DNA of 7,305 bases from Dialister sp. (GCA_022722495.1 JAIJLI010000097.1:1-7305), one strand, 5' to 3'; shown: positions 1 through 6,031, counted from the stretch's first letter. A program made the numbers and translations. The notes: generated by a model from the letters alone, not told the origin.

Positions 1-180
1 GCTTCGCCGCGATCGATGACGAGGTCGCAGCTGTTCTGGCATTCGTTATCTCAAGTGCGACGTTTCTCGCCGTTCAGGATGACGAAACGGGGCGATGCCC
101 GAAGGTAGTATTCAAGTCACCAGTCACTGGTCGCTCGGCGCTCCTCATCCCCAATCCCTAATCCCTAGGATCCTAAAATT
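1..180. repeat. Repeat-rich intergenic DNA upstream of mscS, no gene
   Basis: I see no gene here. One frame stays open from base 3 to a stop near 161, but it runs through repeat sequence and has no recognisable protein. Read on the minus strand, the stretch holds GTCATCCTGAACG (71-83), which resembles a short motif common in intergenic DNA of many bacteria. It also holds a copy of the 37-nt dispersed repeat (91-127) and CTAGGGATTAG (158-168). These modules recur in the plus orientation after mscS, which argues for a repeat rather than a gene tail. Confidence 0.6.
91..127 (-). repeat. 37-nt dispersed repeat, copy 1 (inverted)
   Basis: On the minus strand this reads GTGACTGGTGACTTGAATAC and ends CGGGCATCGCC. 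It matches copy 2 (1241-1277, plus strand) at 33 of 37 positions by hand alignment without gaps. CTAGGGATTAG lies 30 bases away (158-168), and the same 11-mer precedes copy 2. Confidence 0.8.
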
Positions 181-181
181 G

Positions 182-190
182 TGGTACAAT
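182..190 (+). promoter_or_regulatory. Probable extended -10 promoter of mscS
   Basis: TGGTACAAT fits the extended -10 form TGnTAnAAT and lies 45 bases before the mscS start. No convincing -35 box is visible at 16-18 bp spacing, as is usual when an extended -10 carries recognition. The box starts only 14 bp beyond the upstream repeat, so any -35 contact would fall in repeat DNA. The ribosome binding site AAAGGAGA (221-228) follows, 6 bases before the ATG. Confidence 0.55.
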
Positions 191-234
191 GAAAAAAAGA
201 CTATACCAGCGATCAAGAATAAAGGAGAATACCT

Positions 235-1092
235 ATGGAACCCAGCGTTGTCACGAAGGTCGTCACAGACGAGCTCAGCATCACCACCCGCTTCATCAAT
301 GGACTGAAGGAATTCGCCATGACGCGCGGAATCGATTTCCTTGAAGCACTCATCATTTTCATCATCGGCTACATCATCTGCCGCTACATCCGCCGCGCGG
401 TCGCGCACATTCTGGAGAAGAGCGACGTGGATCCGTCAGCAAAGACCTTTATTGAAGAGATCATTTTCTTCTTCTGTCTGGCCATCGTCGTACTGGTCGC
501 GTTGGGAACGGCAGGCGTCGGTACAGGGACTCTCGCGGCTGCTTTCGGCGGCGTGGGTCTGGCGATCGGTCTTGGGCTCAAGGATAATATCGGCAATGTA
601 GCCTCCGGTATTTTCATCCTCATCTTCCGTCCCTTCCGTGTGGGCGACTACATCCAGGTCGCTTCGAATCAGGGCACAGTGACGGAGATCAGCATCATGT
701 ATACCATGCTTTCGACGCTGGGAAATCAGCGCATCGTCATCCCGAATTCCTCTCTGACGAGCAGCGTCATCAAGAATTTTTCTGCCTATGATACCAGAAA
801 TCTGGAGATGACCTTCGATGTCGGCTATGACACGGATCTGAAATCCTGTGTGGAGCTCCTCAAAAAGATATTCACAGAGGATGCGTATGTGGTCGATAAG
901 GAAAAGCTCACCATCTATGTGAGCGGCATGGCTGACTCCTCCATCCGAATCTATGTCCGCGCTGCCGTAGAACGTGCGAAATACTTCGATGCGCAGAATG
1001 ACCTTTACATCCGCGTGAAAGAGGCCTTCGATGCAGCGGGGATCGATATCCCCTTCCCGCAGCTTGTCGTGCATCAGGCAGAAAAGGGATGA
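235..1092 (+). CDS. mscS: Small-conductance mechanosensitive channel, MscS family
   Basis: This inner-membrane channel opens under membrane tension to release solutes during hypo-osmotic shock. The protein has 285 residues, close to E. coli MscS (286). Three hydrophobic segments are visible at about 34-52, 73-92 and 97-131. The third is the pore helix, with the Gly/Ala-rich run GGVGLAIGLGLKDNIGNVAS (105-124), followed by FRPFRVGDYI (131-140), the family junction into the beta domain. VIPNSSL (168-174) matches the family VIPNG/S motif, and GIDIPFPQ (269-276) is the usual C-terminal end of the cytoplasmic cage. The start is supported by AAAGGAGA 6 bases upstream. It looks monocistronic: it has its own -10 box, and more than 300 bp of repeats separate it from trxB. 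The family call is very secure. In-cell conductance class is inferred from length. Confidence 0.95.
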   Translation: MEPSVVTKVVTDELSITTRFINGLKEFAMTRGIDFLEALIIFIIGYIICRYIRRAVAHILEKSDVDPSAKTFIEEIIFFFCLAIVVLVALGTAGVGTGTLAAAFGGVGLAIGLGLKDNIGNVASGIFILIFRPFRVGDYIQVASNQGTVTEISIMYTMLSTLGNQRIVIPNSSLTSSVIKNFSAYDTRNLEMTFDVGYDTDLKSCVELLKKIFTEDAYVVDKEKLTIYVSGMADSSIRIYVRAAVERAKYFDAQNDLYIRVKEAFDAAGIDIPFPQLVVHQAEKG

Positions 1093-1093
1093 G

Positions 1094-1134
1094 GGTTCAA
1101 CGGGTTCTGTAGGTTCAGAAGGTTCAACGGGGTT
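1094..1134 (+). repeat. 9-nt tandem repeat GGTTCnnnn, four units
   Basis: GGTTC recurs at 1094, 1103, 1112 and 1121, exactly 9 bases apart, with variable tetranucleotides AACG, TGTA, AGAA and AACG, then GGGTT. It begins 2 bases after the mscS stop. In one frame it would read Gly-Ser-X repeats, but no gene with a ribosome binding site contains it. Confidence 0.75.
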
Positions 1135-1136
1135 GG

Positions 1137-1166
1137 CGCGGCGCATAAAAATAGAGAAGCGCCGCG
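1137..1166 (+). other. GC-rich hairpin downstream of mscS
   Basis: CGCGGCGC (1137-1144) and GCGCCGCG (1159-1166) are perfect reverse complements around a 14-nt A-rich loop. The position after mscS fits a transcription stop, but no T-tract follows (GAGTATATAG). It is therefore at best a weak or factor-assisted terminator. Its right arm also forms the edge of the next inverted repeat. Confidence 0.5.
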
Positions 1167-1293
1167 GAGTATATAGTGGCGATGCCATGAGCTGGCATTG
1201 TAGTCATGAGTAACTAGTGGCTAGGGATTAGAAACCTCGAGTGACTTGTGACTTGAATACCACTCTCGGGCATCGCCTCATATACTTGCGGCG
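1160..1293. repeat. Palindromic repeat element with about 26-bp imperfect terminal inverted repeats
   Basis: The left end (1160-1186, CGCCGC then AGTATATAGTGGCGATGCC) is repeated in reverse complement at 1268-1293 (GGGCATCGCC, CATATACTT, GCGGCG), with one gap and a few mismatches. The interior carries CTAGGGATTAG (1221-1231) and copy 2 of the 37-nt repeat (1241-1277). It contains no open frame of note. The size and terminal inverted repeats resemble a small non-coding repeat element. No target-site duplication was identified. Confidence 0.55.
1241..1277 (+). repeat. 37-nt dispersed repeat, copy 2
   Basis: It reads GTGACTTGTGACTTGAATAC and ends CGGGCATCGCC. It matches copy 1 (91-127, opposite strand) at 33 of 37 positions and copy 3 (5949-5985) at 31 of 37. 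Its 3' part overlaps the right inverted repeat of the palindromic element. Confidence 0.8.
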
Positions 1294-1306
1294 AAGCCGC
1301 CACCAC

Positions 1307-1338
1307 AACCCTGAACCCTGAACCCTGAACCATGAACC
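1307..1338 (+). repeat. 7-nt tandem repeat AACCCTG
   Basis: Three perfect AACCCTG units (1307-1313, 1314-1320, 1321-1327) are followed by one variant, AACCATG (1328-1334), and a partial AACC. The unit contains TGAACC across its junction, the reverse complement of the GGTTCA found in the 9-nt tandem repeat at 1094-1134. Confidence 0.8.
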
Positions 1339-1348
1339 TTTCCTTCAG

Positions 1349-1377
1349 TTGCCAAATCTTCTTGTTTACGCTATAAT
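1349..1377 (+). promoter_or_regulatory. Sigma-70/sigma-A type promoter of trxB
   Basis: TTGCCA (1349-1354) and a perfect TATAAT (1372-1377) are separated by 17 bp, the optimal spacing. Transcription should begin near 1384, giving a 5' leader of about 38 nt. The ribosome binding site GAGGAGG (1409-1415) lies 6 bases before the trxB ATG. Confidence 0.85.
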
Positions 1378-1421
1378 CTATATAACGATAAATTTCGATA
1401 TAGAGAAAGAGGAGGATACCT

Positions 1422-2330
1422 ATGACAGATGTGATCATTATCGGAGCAGGCCCGGCGGGTCTGAATGCAGCGCTCTATGCTGCGCGCAAGGAGCTTTCTG
1501 TACAGGTCGTATCGACGGACATCGGCGGGCAGATGCTTCTCACGGGAGAAATCGAGAACTATCTGGGGCTGCCGCATATTTCTGGCTTTGAGCTGGCAGA
1601 CAAGATGGAAGCCCATGCGAAAGAGTATCCGGTAGACTTTGTCTTTGCCGGCGTTCTTTCCACAGAAAAGGACAGCGAGGGACATTTTCTGGTGCATCTC
1701 GATGATGGCAAGGTGCTTACGGGAAGAACCCTGATCGTGACGGCAGGAAAACGCAGCCGCACACTCGATATTCCTGGCGAAATGGAATATACCGGCCGTG
1801 GCGTCAGCTACTGCGCGACCTGCGACGGTCCTTTCTATCGGAAGAAAGACACGGCAGTCGTCGGCGGGGGAGACAGTGCGGTGCAGGCTGCGATCGAGCT
1901 GTCACGTCTGGCGAACAAGGTCTACCTCGTGGTCCGAAGCCGCATCCGTGCTTCGGAGATCATTGCACGTCGCCTTGAGGGGCTTTCCAATGTAGAGATC
2001 CTTCTGGGGTATACACCGGAAGAAGTGAAAGGCGAGAAGAAAGTCACGGGGCTGGTCGTGAAGGATCGCGCTGACGGTGTGACAAGAGAGCTCTCGGTGC
2101 AGGGGGTCTTCGTCGAGGCGGGAGGTTTGCCGAATAACCAGTGCGTTCCTGCGGATGTCAGAAAAAATGCAGCTGGTGAGATCGTGACAGACAAGGGTGG
2201 ATGTACGAATGTAGCAGGTCTCTTTGCAGCAGGGGACGTGACAGACTCTCCCTACAAACAGGTCATCATTGCTGCCGGGGAAGGCGCAGCGGCGGCACTC
2301 TCGGCTCATGAATACTTGTTGAGGCAGTAG
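1422..2330 (+). CDS. trxB: Thioredoxin reductase (FAD/NAD(P)H-dependent)
   Basis: This cytoplasmic flavoenzyme passes electrons from NAD(P)H through FAD and a redox disulfide to thioredoxin. It has 302 residues, a little shorter than the usual 310-320. The FAD-binding GAGPAG lies at 8-13, the redox pair CATC at 131-134, the second dinucleotide fold GGGDSA at 148-153, and the C-terminal FAD motif FAAGDV at 268-273. The segment that normally reads HRRxxxR, contacting the NADPH 2'-phosphate, is VRSRIRASE (171-179) here: the His and the second Arg are changed and the loop seems one residue shorter. Cofactor preference is therefore open. The start is fixed by GAGGAGG 6 bases upstream and the promoter just before it. 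A related flavin-dependent disulfide reductase that uses another partner is possible. trxA lies 3.3 kb downstream. Confidence 0.92.
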   Translation: MTDVIIIGAGPAGLNAALYAARKELSVQVVSTDIGGQMLLTGEIENYLGLPHISGFELADKMEAHAKEYPVDFVFAGVLSTEKDSEGHFLVHLDDGKVLTGRTLIVTAGKRSRTLDIPGEMEYTGRGVSYCATCDGPFYRKKDTAVVGGGDSAVQAAIELSRLANKVYLVVRSRIRASEIIARRLEGLSNVEILLGYTPEEVKGEKKVTGLVVKDRADGVTRELSVQGVFVEAGGLPNNQCVPADVRKNAAGEIVTDKGGCTNVAGLFAAGDVTDSPYKQVIIAAGEGAAAALSAHEYLLRQ

Positions 2331-2350
2331 GTTTCGGGCAGTGCTTTGGG

Positions 2351-2393
2351 GGAAACGCGGATCCGATCTGATCATGATGGGATCCGCGTTTCC
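2351..2393 (+). repeat. 14-bp palindrome after trxB (GGAAACGC family)
   Basis: GGAAACGCGGATCC (2351-2364) and GGATCCGCGTTTCC (2380-2393) are perfect reverse complements around a 15-nt loop, starting 20 bases after the trxB stop. TAAACAA follows rather than a T-run, so this is not a canonical intrinsic terminator. The outer GGAAACGC is shared with the hairpin after nth. Confidence 0.7.
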
Positions 2394-2477
2394 TAAACAA
2401 GATGAAACCATGGATCAAATTTCAGTGACAGGCCATTCTTGTCCCATTCCCGGTCAATGATGAAAGAAAGTGAACAG

Positions 2478-3119
2478 ATGCGAGTTACGAAAAAGATCAA
2501 AGAAGAGCAGCTGAAGCGTCTCTCTGAGGTATACCATGACGATGGTACGATGCTTCATTTCACCAGTCCTTTTACGCTGCTGGTGGCGGTGATCCTGTCA
2601 GCGCAGTGTACGGATAAGCGGGTGAATGTCATCACCGGCCGCATTTTCCCGCGGCTTGCAAGTCCGGAGAAGATGGGAGCGCTCCGTCAGGAGGAGCTGG
2701 AAAATGAGATCCGGGACTGCGGCCTCTATAAGGCGAAGGCGAAGAACCTGCTCGGCATGTGTCACATGCTGATCGAAAACTATGGCGGCGAAGTGCCGGA
2801 GGATTTTGATGAGCTGGTGAAACTGCCCGGTGTCGGACGAAAGACGGCGAATGTTGTCCGCTCCGTCGCGTGGGGATATCCTGCCATTGCGGTCGATACG
2901 CATGTCTTTCGTGTGGCGAACCGGCTGAAGCTGGCTGTCGGTACAACGCCACTGGAAGTAGAGAAGGGGCTCATGAAGGCCATCCCGAAGGCGGACTGGT
3001 CCGCTGCACACCACTGGCTCATCTGGCATGGCCGGCGCGTGTGTACGGCGAGGAAGCCTGCCTGCGAGACTTGCTTTCTGAGTGATATATGCCCGTCGTG
3101 CATGGTGGGAAAGAAATAA
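2478..3119 (+). CDS. nth: Endonuclease III, [4Fe-4S] base-excision repair DNA glycosylase/AP lyase
   Basis: This enzyme removes oxidised pyrimidines from DNA and nicks the abasic site by beta-elimination. With the ATG at 2478 it has 213 residues, against 211 in E. coli Nth. The helix-hairpin-helix motif LPGVGRKTANVV starts at residue 116 and contains catalytic Lys122. Catalytic Asp140 is in IAVDTHVFRV. The iron-sulfur cluster cysteines follow the C-X6-C-X2-C-X5-C pattern at 189, 196, 199 and 205. I chose 2478 because the protein then aligns end to end with the family and purine-rich GAAAGAAAG (2462-2470) precedes it. ATGs at 2457 and 2460 and a TTG at 2439 are in frame but lack a ribosome binding site. 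No clear promoter is seen after trxB, so read-through from trxB is plausible. Confidence 0.95.
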   Translation: MRVTKKIKEEQLKRLSEVYHDDGTMLHFTSPFTLLVAVILSAQCTDKRVNVITGRIFPRLASPEKMGALRQEELENEIRDCGLYKAKAKNLLGMCHMLIENYGGEVPEDFDELVKLPGVGRKTANVVRSVAWGYPAIAVDTHVFRVANRLKLAVGTTPLEVEKGLMKAIPKADWSAAHHWLIWHGRRVCTARKPACETCFLSDICPSCMVGKK

Positions 3120-3165
3120 GGGAAACGCTGATTAAATCTGACAACGATTTAATCAGTGTTTCCCT
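3119..3165 (+). repeat. 20-bp hairpin abutting the nth stop codon (GGAAACRCTGATTAAATC family)
   Basis: The left arm (3119-3138) and right arm (3146-3165) pair over 20 bp with a single G-U wobble, around the loop TGACAAC. It begins at the last base of the nth stop codon. No T-tract follows directly. A copy of the same sequence in the opposite orientation abuts the deaminase stop at 7265. Confidence 0.85.
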
Positions 3166-3167
3166 AG

Positions 3168-3204
3168 AAAGTCGGAATGATCATAGGCATCATTCCGACT
3201 TTTT
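3168..3204 (+). terminator. Rho-independent terminator of nth
   Basis: AAAGTCGGAATGAT (3168-3181) pairs perfectly with ATCATTCCGACTTT (3189-3202) around a 7-nt loop, and TTTTT (3200-3204) ends the structure. It lies directly after the 20-bp hairpin and should separate nth from the DUF2344-rng unit. Confidence 0.85.
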
Positions 3205-3210
3205 AGTATG

Positions 3211-3267
3211 GAGTGAGGAGTGTTGGTGCGGTGCTTCCCTATTTTTAGACACCAGCACTCCTCACTC
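3211..3267 (+). other. 18-bp stem-loop without T-tract
   Basis: GAGTGAGGAGTGTTGGTG (3211-3228) pairs with CACCAGCACTCCTCACTC (3250-3267) over 18 bp with one G-U, around a 21-nt loop. It lies between the nth terminator and the next promoter, and no T-run follows. It is the third consecutive hairpin in this 287-bp gap. I do not recognise it as a known RNA. Confidence 0.65.
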
Positions 3268-3336
3268 GAGAGTAGAGCTTTCATTTAGGGGCAAGGGCGA
3301 TGCGCCCCACAGGCTACCCCCCCTTTTTTCCTCCCC

Positions 3337-3365
3337 TTTCCCTGCCAGCGCAAATATTGTATAAT
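3337..3365 (+). promoter_or_regulatory. Probable promoter of the DUF2344-rng unit
   Basis: A perfect TATAAT at 3360-3365 lies 41 bases before the DUF2344 start. The -35 region at 17-bp spacing (TTTCCC, 3337-3342) is weak. Transcription would start near 3372, and AGAGGAG (3395-3401) serves as ribosome binding site. Confidence 0.6.
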
Positions 3366-3406
3366 TTCATAGATACATTCTACGCATTAGCAAAAGAGGA
3401 GACGTC

Positions 3407-4135
3407 ATGAAGAGACTGTTTTTAGCGATTACCAAAGGAGAAGAGATCCGTTTCCTGGGACATCTGGACTACCTGCGTACCATGGAGCGTGTGGTGGTTC
3501 GTTCAGGGATCCCGATCGCCTTCTCGGAAGGCTTCAATCCACATATGAAGATTTCCCTTGACTCGGCGCTGGCCGTGGGGGTCACAGCGGATCCGCTCTA
3601 TATGGAGATCAAACTCGAAAAGGATATGCCCATCGAAGAAGTGAAGGAGCGTATGCAGCGCGAGATGCCAAAGGGCATGACCATTTACCACATCGAAGAA
3701 GCGGCACAGGAATGGCCGAAATTCGTGGCTTTTTTCAATGAAGACGCTTATGAAATGGAAGGGCCTGTGACGGAGGGGGCTGATGCCGAAGCGGCAAAAG
3801 AGGCGATAGCGCGTTTCAATGCGCTTCCATCCTTCATCTACCAGCGTGTCACGCCGAAAAAAGTCCGTGAGATGGATGTAAAGCCGATGATCATGGAGCC
3901 GATGAAGGTCCGTATCGAGGGGGAAAGAGCGTATCTCACCTTCTCTCTTATCCGCAGCAATACAGGTACGGTGCAGCCTAAGGATGTATGGAAGATGCTT
4001 GCGGAGTCCTTCGGCCTTCCATGGACGCCGGATGCCTTCATTTGCTCGCGTACCGGGACGTATCGGAAGGAAGAGGGGGTGAGAAAGACGCCCTTTGATC
4101 CCGGTGTCTTTGATGCGTGGGTCAAAAAGAAATGA
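3407..4135 (+). CDS. Radical-SAM-linked protein, TIGR03936/DUF2344 family
   Basis: The 242-residue protein belongs to a conserved family of unknown biochemical role whose members usually sit next to, or are fused to, a B12-binding radical SAM protein (TIGR03960), often before rng. The N-terminal signature is clear: KGEEIRFLGHLDYLRTMER (10-28), then IPIAFSEGFNPHMKIS (35-50) and ALAVGV (54-59). These match the family pattern of RFLSHLD, then GFxPHP. A more variable middle and a C-terminal half follow. The start is set by AGAGGAG 5 bases upstream. The last four bases overlap the rng start (ATGA), so the two are translationally coupled. The usual radical SAM neighbour is not upstream here; nth and a terminator are. 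A link to RNA metabolism is suggested only by gene order. Confidence 0.88.
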   Translation: MKRLFLAITKGEEIRFLGHLDYLRTMERVVVRSGIPIAFSEGFNPHMKISLDSALAVGVTADPLYMEIKLEKDMPIEEVKERMQREMPKGMTIYHIEEAAQEWPKFVAFFNEDAYEMEGPVTEGADAEAAKEAIARFNALPSFIYQRVTPKKVREMDVKPMIMEPMKVRIEGERAYLTFSLIRSNTGTVQPKDVWKMLAESFGLPWTPDAFICSRTGTYRKEEGVRKTPFDPGVFDAWVKKK

Positions 4136-5544
4136 AACAGATACTGCTCCATGTGACAGAAGAGGAAAAGGTGCTTGCGGTCCTGGATGAGGGCGTACTT
4201 TCGGACATTTCTGTCGAAAAAGCAGAGGAAACGGATCTGGTGGGGCGTGTGTACAAGGGCGTCATCCGGAATGTCGTGCCTTCGATCAATGGGATGTTCA
4301 TCGATATCGGTATCGGCAAGAACGGATTCCTCCGCACGAAAGATATCCTGTCAAAAGAGCCGCATACCGAGGGGGCATCTGTCCTTGTGCAGGTGGAGAA
4401 GGACAGCACAGAGACGAAAGGCCCGCTCCTGACGGAGAAGATCTCCTTTGCTGGAAAATATGCGGTGGCTCTCCTTGCAACGAACTATATCGGGATCTCC
4501 AAGAAGATCCGAAGCGAAGAGAAACGCGCATCGCTCAGAGCTATGGCGCGCGACATATGTCCTTCCGGTATGGGAGCCATCGTGCGCACCGCGGCAGAAA
4601 AGGCGGAGACGGAAGAGCTTCGGCGCGATCTGTCTGCGCTTTCTGCCGTCGGAGAGATCGTCAGCCGCCGCTTTAAGGTGGAGAAGGCACCTAAGCTCCT
4701 CTACCGTGACGGCGACCTCGCGGTGAAAAGTCTGCGTGACTACATGACGCCGGACGTCGAAAGCCTGATCACGGATGACAGGTCGACCTTTCAGCGCTTG
4801 AGGCAGCTTGCGGAAGGAGAGGGATTCCCCGCAGAAAAGATCCGCTGCTATGAAGGAAAGGAGCCGCTCTTCCATGCCTGCCATGTCGATGAGCAGATGA
4901 AAGCACTCTTCGATCGCGAAGTACCGCTCCTTTCCGGCGGCTCGCTCGTCATCGACTATACGGAGGCACTGACTGCGATCGATGTGAATTCTGGCTCTTT
5001 CCAAGGGAATATGCCTCATGGGGAGTTGGCTTTTCTTCTGAACCAGTCCGCTGTGAAAGAGATCGCCCGCCAGATCCGCCTGCGCGGGATCGGCGGCATC
5101 ATTCTCATTGATTTCATCGATATGGAAAGAAAATCGCAGGAAGCCCGTCTGGTCGAGCTTTTGAAAGAAGAAGTGCGGAAAGACCGTGTGAAGACCGTCG
5201 TCTGCGGCATGACCTCGCTCGGCCTTGTCGAGATGACGAGAAAACGTACTGTCCATCGTCTTTGGCAGAATTACTATGAGACATGTCCTCTTTGTCACGG
5301 ACAGGGCCGCATCCTTTCGGCAGAATCAGTGGCCCAGCAGATCATAGAAGATCTGGAGCGGCAGAAAAGCCGTGCGCCTTTCCGAAGCGGTATCCTCATC
5401 CGCTGTGAAAAAGAAGTGGCGCATCGCCTCCATGCACCGGATATGCAGGCGCGTCTTGAGTCCCTCGTTCATCATGATGTCATCGTCGAAGACAATGGAA
5501 GCATGATGAGAGAAGGATACAGCATACTGGGAGCTGGAGACTAA
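4132..5544 (+). CDS. rng: Ribonuclease G (Rne/Rng family endoribonuclease)
   Basis: This endoribonuclease cleaves single-stranded AU-rich RNA, matures rRNA and takes part in mRNA decay. It has 470 residues (E. coli RNase G 489). The N-terminal S1 RNA-binding domain covers about 35-115, with VGRVYKGVIRNVVPSINGMF. The DNase-I-like catalytic core carries metal ligands Asp284 in AIDVNSG and Asp327 in IDFIDM. Their 43-residue spacing equals that of D303 and D346 in RNase E. The zinc-link CPLC is at 385-388. I chose the ATG at 4132 because it overlaps the upstream stop as ATGA and the protein then begins as the family does. A GTG at 4117 would add five residues but has no ribosome binding site. No RNase-E-like C-terminal scaffold is present. 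Identity as a functional RNase G is secure; substrates are inferred. Confidence 0.96.
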   Translation: MKQILLHVTEEEKVLAVLDEGVLSDISVEKAEETDLVGRVYKGVIRNVVPSINGMFIDIGIGKNGFLRTKDILSKEPHTEGASVLVQVEKDSTETKGPLLTEKISFAGKYAVALLATNYIGISKKIRSEEKRASLRAMARDICPSGMGAIVRTAAEKAETEELRRDLSALSAVGEIVSRRFKVEKAPKLLYRDGDLAVKSLRDYMTPDVESLITDDRSTFQRLRQLAEGEGFPAEKIRCYEGKEPLFHACHVDEQMKALFDREVPLLSGGSLVIDYTEALTAIDVNSGSFQGNMPHGELAFLLNQSAVKEIARQIRLRGIGGIILIDFIDMERKSQEARLVELLKEEVRKDRVKTVVCGMTSLGLVEMTRKRTVHRLWQNYYETCPLCHGQGRILSAESVAQQIIEDLERQKSRAPFRSGILIRCEKEVAHRLHAPDMQARLESLVHHDVIVEDNGSMMREGYSILGAGD

Positions 5545-5559
5545 GGGCTGGTGGTTTGT

Positions 5560-5594
5560 GGATGGGATCAGCGTTTCCAGGGGATCGACCATCC
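5560..5594 (+). other. Hairpin and half-palindrome between rng and trxA
   Basis: The 73-bp spacer holds GGGATCAGCGTTTCC (5564-5578), which differs at one base from the right arm of the palindrome after trxB. GGATGG (5560-5565) and CCATCC (5589-5594), with the inner GATC pair, can form a bulged stem. No T-run follows, so rng and trxA may still be cotranscribed. Confidence 0.4.
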
Positions 5595-5617
5595 TGTAAA
5601 AGAAAGGAAGAATCGGT

Positions 5618-5941
5618 ATGATCGAAGACATTCACTCCGCCGCAGACATGGACCGTCTCGTCGCAGAGGGGGAAGGCTATGTGCTCCTGTGGCTTTGGGC
5701 GGCCTGGTGCCGCCCTTGCCAGGTCATGGCACCTGCCGTGCAGGCACTGGAAGAGCGTTTCGCAGGGAAAATACGGGTGGTGCGCATGGAAGTCGATGAG
5801 CAGGAGGAGCTTGCGGAAGGCTTCGGCCTCGTCGGCGTGCCGACCTTTATCCTGTATAAGGACGGTGAAGAAAAAGGCCGCATCATCGGTTATCGCATGA
5901 AAGCAAAGTTTTTCGAAGAAATCGAAGGCTTGATGAAGTAG
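5618..5941 (+). CDS. trxA: Thioredoxin-fold protein with variant active site WCRPC
   Basis: This is a small cytoplasmic disulfide reductase of 107 residues, the usual thioredoxin length (E. coli 109). The redox motif is W30-C31-R32-P33-C34 where classical thioredoxin has WCGPC. The cis-proline is Pro75 in VGVPTF. By alignment on the active site, Trp25 occupies the position of the buried Asp26 of E. coli thioredoxin and Arg56 that of Lys57. Both normally tune the reactivity of the second cysteine. The start is supported by AAAGGAAG (5603-5610), 7 bases upstream. It follows rng by 73 bp with no terminator between, and ends before a strong terminator. It may be a general thioredoxin reduced by the trxB product, or a specialised thioredoxin-like protein. 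I favour thioredoxin-like with altered redox behaviour. Confidence 0.88.
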   Translation: MIEDIHSAADMDRLVAEGEGYVLLWLWAAWCRPCQVMAPAVQALEERFAGKIRVVRMEVDEQEELAEGFGLVGVPTFILYKDGEEKGRIIGYRMKAKFFEEIEGLMK

Positions 5942-5948
5942 GCTTTTG

Positions 5949-5985
5949 GTGACTTGTGACTTAAATGCAACTTTCGGGTATTGCC
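5949..5985 (+). repeat. 37-nt dispersed repeat, copy 3
   Basis: It begins GTGACTTGTGACTTAAATGC and ends TCGGGTATTGCC, matching copy 2 at 31 of 37 positions with no gaps. It starts 7 bases after the trxA stop and lies before the trxA terminator, so it would be transcribed as part of the 3' untranslated region. Confidence 0.75.
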
Positions 5986-6004
5986 CGCGCTTATTCACAT
6001 GATA

Positions 6005-6031
6005 CGCTTGAAATTTTCAAGCGTTTTTTTT
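6005..6031 (+). terminator. Rho-independent terminator of trxA
   Basis: CGCTTGA (6005-6011) pairs with TCAAGCG (6017-6023). The A and T bases in between can extend the stem. Eight T residues (6024-6031) follow at once. This is a strong intrinsic terminator 64 bases after the trxA stop. Confidence 0.93.

Noticed and set aside
3..163. Open frame entering from the left edge as the tail of an upstream gene
   Set aside because: It runs through the dispersed repeat, which recurs elsewhere in non-coding DNA, and its translation resembles no family I know.
436..1188. Minus-strand open frame with an EPSEPTEPVEP repeat near its start
   Set aside because: It is the shadow of mscS. The repeat is simply the 9-nt tandem array read backwards, with no ribosome binding site.
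2351..2393. Palindrome after trxB as a canonical rho-independent terminator
   Set aside because: The stem is perfect, but TAAACAA rather than a T-run follows, and the sequence belongs to a repeat family. I list it as a repeat.
3089..3364. Open frame overlapping the nth end and running through the hairpins
   Set aside because: It crosses three hairpins and a terminator, overlaps nth out of frame, and has no protein-like composition.
4351..5298. Open frame of 315 codons on the minus strand within rng
   Set aside because: The complementary + strand encodes the conserved catalytic core of RNase G; this frame has no family features.
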